From: Clostridium sp. M62/1
GTDB taxonomy: Bacteria > Bacillota > Clostridia > Lachnospirales > Lachnospiraceae
NCBI RefSeq assembly: GCF_020736365.1
Contig: NZ_CP085988.1
Location: 1,060,001-1,124,000 of the forward strand
DNA: 64,000 bases
Direction: 5' to 3'
A program made the position numbers and the translations under genes. This document shows positions 61,770-64,000 of this stretch, piece after piece. Under the pieces are notes generated by a model. It did no database searches. It was not told the origin of the DNA and worked only from the letters and a program-made list of their open reading frames with translations. The first letter of the stretch is position 1. Each line of letters starts with the position of its first letter.

Positions 61770-63663
61770 GGGGCTGTCGCATCAATGATTAGAAAATCAT
61801 AGATGCGGCAGCATCTTTTTGCTATTTTTAAGCCGAAATATTCACTTCTTTTATTCCGTTTCTATAAAAAGGCGAACTTTAATAAACCTTTTCTGAAAAA
61901 AGGTTCATTTTCAGGATTTACTTTTGAGCTGTCAAAATCAGGCGGTTTGTTTGAGTGGAAATAAATGACGCCCTGTCCTTCCTGCCTGAATCTTATGATG
62001 AAGTTTGTTTATGTTATACCCGATCGCCAGCAGGATACTCTGGGCGGTTACATTTGCATTCCCTCGATATAAATATCGTCTGAATTCCATATCCTCTTTG
62101 ATGTTTGCAAAACTTCCCTCGGCCTGGATACTTCGGTTCATTCGGAGCTGTGTACCATAATCACTGGTAATCCGCTCCAATGTCTCCTGACGTTTTTCTT
62201 TCATTTTTTTCGAAACGTACAGTACTTTCTGGCGGTCTTCCATTGGTGTTTTGCAGTTGTTCCCCTTGATGCAGTCTGTTTTGAAAGGGCATCCGCTGCA
62301 TCCGTTACTTCGATATACGGTAACGGTTCTCCGGTATCCACTGGCCGTCTTTTCTCTCTTTTCGTACTGCATCGTCAACACCTGTCCATTTTTACAGTAA
62401 TAACAGTCCGCTTTCTCATCATATTTCATGTTTTCCATCCGCCCGATATCCTGACGGTATTTTCGGGGTTTGGAAATTTCATAGTTCTGGGGTTTGATAT
62501 AGGCCAGCTGACCGTTTTCTTCGAGAAACAGGTAATTCTCTTCGCTTTCATATCCTGCATCTGCCACAATCTCCTGATATTTAAACGGAAGATACAACTC
62601 CATATCTTTCAGGAATGGGATCAAGGTCCTCGTATCCGTAGGCCGTGGACTGATATCCAGCCATGTGATGTATTCTGAATCCACTCCATGCTGAAGATTA
62701 TAAGCCGGTTTCAGCTGCCCATTGAGCATGGCATCTTCTTTCATTCGCATAAAAGTCGCATCCGGGTCTGTTTTAGAATAACTGTTACGGTCTCCACAGA
62801 CATAAAGCTTTTTATTGTACTCCTTCAGTTTTGCTATGTAAGTTTCCAGAGTTTCCAGCGATTTCTGAAGGTGTGTTTTTCGTCGTCCGGTTCCATGAAC
62901 AAAGACAATCCCTTCCTCCTGCCTGATCCTGCACAGCTTTTTTCGCAGCCTTTTTAATGTGTGAAGAGAGACTTTCCCGTTATAAGCGATCCTGAAACCG
63001 TAAAGATTTTCACACTCTTCCACAAAGACAAGAATCTTATCGAATAGTTTTGCCTGATTTTTCGTAATGGCTTTTTTCCAGACAAAAGTATATTTATTCG
63101 CAACGGATTCTATTTTCGTTCCGTCAATAAAGATACTTTTCCCGGAAATCTCCCCAAGGGAATATAAGAGTTTCGACACCTCGGCCAATGTCTTTTTCGA
63201 GCATTGTGCGAAATGCAGAGAAATAAAACGTGCAAAGGTTGCATGGTCAGGTGCTGGTTTCCCTTCCAAAAGGTACATGAAGTTGATATCCCTGCGGCAT
63301 GCAGTTTCGATATCCCGGCTGGAATAGATCCGATTCATGCTGGCGTAGACCATGATCTTAAACAGCTGTCTCGGTGTCGCCTGATTTTTCTTTATCTTTC
63401 CATAAGTCTGATAAAGATCGCTGAGTTCCATTCCCTCCACAAATGCACTCAGAAGACGGACCGGATCATCTGCCGGAATCAAAATTTCCACATCCAGCGG
63501 AAGTTTGATTTGATAGTACAGAGAAGATAAGGTATAATCTTTCTGTAGGATTTTATTTATTCGCATAAATAAATTTTACACCAAGAGCCAGGCCTTGCAC
63601 AGACCTGGCTCTTATTCTCTGCAAAAAAGTGCTGCCGCACTAATTATTTAGTGCGACAGCCCC
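61770..63663 (-). mobile_element. IS1182-type insertion sequence
   Basis: The element is bounded by inverted repeats GGGGCTGTCGCA (from 61770) and TGCGACAGCCCC (63652-63663). It has one minus-strand transposase gene. Sequence just inside the left end (CATCAATGATTAGAAAATCA) is A/T-rich and partly palindromic. Flanks read ATAT on both sides (a possible 4-bp duplication) but the similarity of flanks extends further because both are T/A tracts. It sits between the uppP terminator and a palindromic intergenic repeat. Confidence 0.85.
61938..63566 (-). CDS. IS1182-family transposase
   Basis: This 542-residue protein (ATG 63566 on the minus strand) shows the IS1182/IS5-like N-terminal domain (PADDPVRLLSAFVEGMELSD, YASMNRIYSSRDIETACRRD), catalytic-core segments FIDGTKIESVANKYTFVW, EIVADAGYESEENYLFLEEN, a Cys-rich insert CYYCKNGQVLTM and NGCSGCPFKTDCIKGNNCKT, and a C-terminal NRSIQAEGSFANIKEDMEFR with the conserved Glu. 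There is no internal stop; it appears intact. Confidence 0.95.
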   Translation of the reverse strand: MRINKILQKDYTLSSLYYQIKLPLDVEILIPADDPVRLLSAFVEGMELSDLYQTYGKIKKNQATPRQLFKIMVYASMNRIYSSRDIETACRRDINFMYLLEGKPAPDHATFARFISLHFAQCSKKTLAEVSKLLYSLGEISGKSIFIDGTKIESVANKYTFVWKKAITKNQAKLFDKILVFVEECENLYGFRIAYNGKVSLHTLKRLRKKLCRIRQEEGIVFVHGTGRRKTHLQKSLETLETYIAKLKEYNKKLYVCGDRNSYSKTDPDATFMRMKEDAMLNGQLKPAYNLQHGVDSEYITWLDISPRPTDTRTLIPFLKDMELYLPFKYQEIVADAGYESEENYLFLEENGQLAYIKPQNYEISKPRKYRQDIGRMENMKYDEKADCYYCKNGQVLTMQYEKREKTASGYRRTVTVYRSNGCSGCPFKTDCIKGNNCKTPMEDRQKVLYVSKKMKEKRQETLERITSDYGTQLRMNRSIQAEGSFANIKEDMEFRRYLYRGNANVTAQSILLAIGYNINKLHHKIQAGRTGRHLFPLKQTA

Positions 63664-63760
63664 ATATAAAAACGCTCCGCGGGGATCGCACTGGGTTGGA
63701 GAGGAAAATGTCGCTTTTGCGACCCGCCGCTTTGTTCTGGCATCGGAAAACGCTGGCGGG
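63664..63760. repeat. Palindromic intergenic repeat, copy E (half)
   Basis: ATATAAAAACGCTCCGCGGG and ATCGCACTG, then GAGGAAAATGTCGCTTTTGC, match 18789-18850. The left arm of the palindrome is missing where the IS1182-type element joins, so the IS has inserted into or beside a copy. Confidence 0.6.
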
Positions 63761-63833
63761 GGCATGTATATCTGGGAAGGGAGAACCGTATATTTAGACA
63801 AGGGAACTTTACGGCAGTAAGGAGGGACAGGAG

Positions 63834-64000
63834 TTGAAGAAACTGAGATTACAGGCAGGGGTACTGGCGGCTGTCCTGCTTGCAGATATTCTGCTGGCGG
63901 CCAATCTGGGGAGAGTGGTCTGGGAAGCGGGAGGGGGAGAAAGGGGAGAGATTTCTGCTGTCCCCGCTTCGGAGCGGGAGAATGGACCTGCCATTGATCC
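63834..64000 (+). CDS. Start of a secreted or membrane-anchored protein (runs off the window)
   Basis: A TTG at 63834 with GGAGGGA seven bases upstream begins MKKLRLQAGVLAAVLLADIL and continues LAANLGRVVWEAGGG, a signal peptide or N-terminal anchor followed by a Gly/Glu-rich stretch. The frame is open to the end of the window (55 residues seen). The family cannot be told from this. Confidence 0.55.
   Translation, partial: MKKLRLQAGVLAAVLLADILLAANLGRVVWEAGGGERGEISAVPASERENGPAID

Noticed and set aside
48..64000. CRISPR arrays, rRNA or tRNA genes
   Set aside because: I saw no regularly spaced 24-40-bp repeats, no rRNA-like sequence, and no cloverleaf with a T-loop GGTTCGA-type signature; a tRNAscan run would be needed to be sure.

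Overview
The window looks like a chromosomal segment of an anaerobic, spore-forming Lachnospiraceae (Clostridium cluster XIVa-type) bacterium. The reasons are a complete set of [FeFe]-hydrogenase maturases (HydE, HydG, HydF), a CotS-type spore-coat kinase homologue, a Firmicutes-style rpmG-secE-nusG-rplKAJL cluster with an L10 leader, Gram-positive ribosome-binding sites with frequent GTG/TTG starts, and lineage-typical motifs in secreted proteins. This assignment is inferred from reading the proteins; no database search was made.

Layout. 1-13.7 kb is a polymorphic-toxin locus. A giant WapA/Rhs-type cell-surface gene (409-10955, with a frame break near 1120) ends in a nuclease-like toxin domain and is followed by a candidate immunity gene. 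Behind it lies a promoterless orphan Rhs C-terminal cassette with a different, DUF4258-like toxin and its own candidate immunity gene. Each cassette is followed by the same ~550-bp non-coding block, which runs straight into the next copy of the rhs coding sequence. A third cassette (about 14243-17501) is wrecked: its first ~20 bases are cut by an IS256-family element, its interior holds a decayed RDD-type gene, MobA-relaxase fragments, a live-looking RelB/YafQ toxin-antitoxin pair and other conjugative-element debris, and only the last codons of its immunity gene survive before another copy of the non-coding block.

17.7-26.6 kb: a small membrane protein; the hydrogenase maturation operon (TM1266-like regulator, hydE, hydG, hydF) behind an unusually long, structured leader; then a BlaI/BlaR1-type sensor-repressor pair followed by an AT-rich gene for a secreted protein and a small membrane protein, with operator-like palindromes shared between the two promoters. 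26.6-34.8 kb: rpoB-rpoC with its own promoter and two large perfect hairpins upstream.

34.8-54.2 kb is mostly housekeeping and envelope genes: a SnoaL-GGDEF protein, a SH3b-amidase, a flavodoxin-fold reductase, a CotS-like kinase, phosphoglucomutase, a CmpB-type membrane protein with an 11-residue-repeat tail, an ABC-F ATPase, a zinc-ribbon membrane protein, asparaginase, MreB, RecD2, a ComF phosphoribosyltransferase, a YcxB-like protein, a GNAT acetyltransferase and a lipoprotein. 54.3-58.1 kb holds rpmG-secE-nusG-rplK-rplA and, behind an L10 leader/attenuator, rplJ-rplL. rpoBC is not next to rplL but about 23 kb away, which is unusual. 58.4-61.6 kb has a nitroreductase, a Sir2-like protein, uracil-DNA glycosylase and undecaprenyl-diphosphatase. 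61.8-63.7 kb is a complete IS1182-type element, after which a secreted-protein gene begins and runs off the window.

A family of palindromic intergenic repeats recurs at about 11, 18763, 56741, 58092, 58276 and, as a half copy, next to the IS at 63664.
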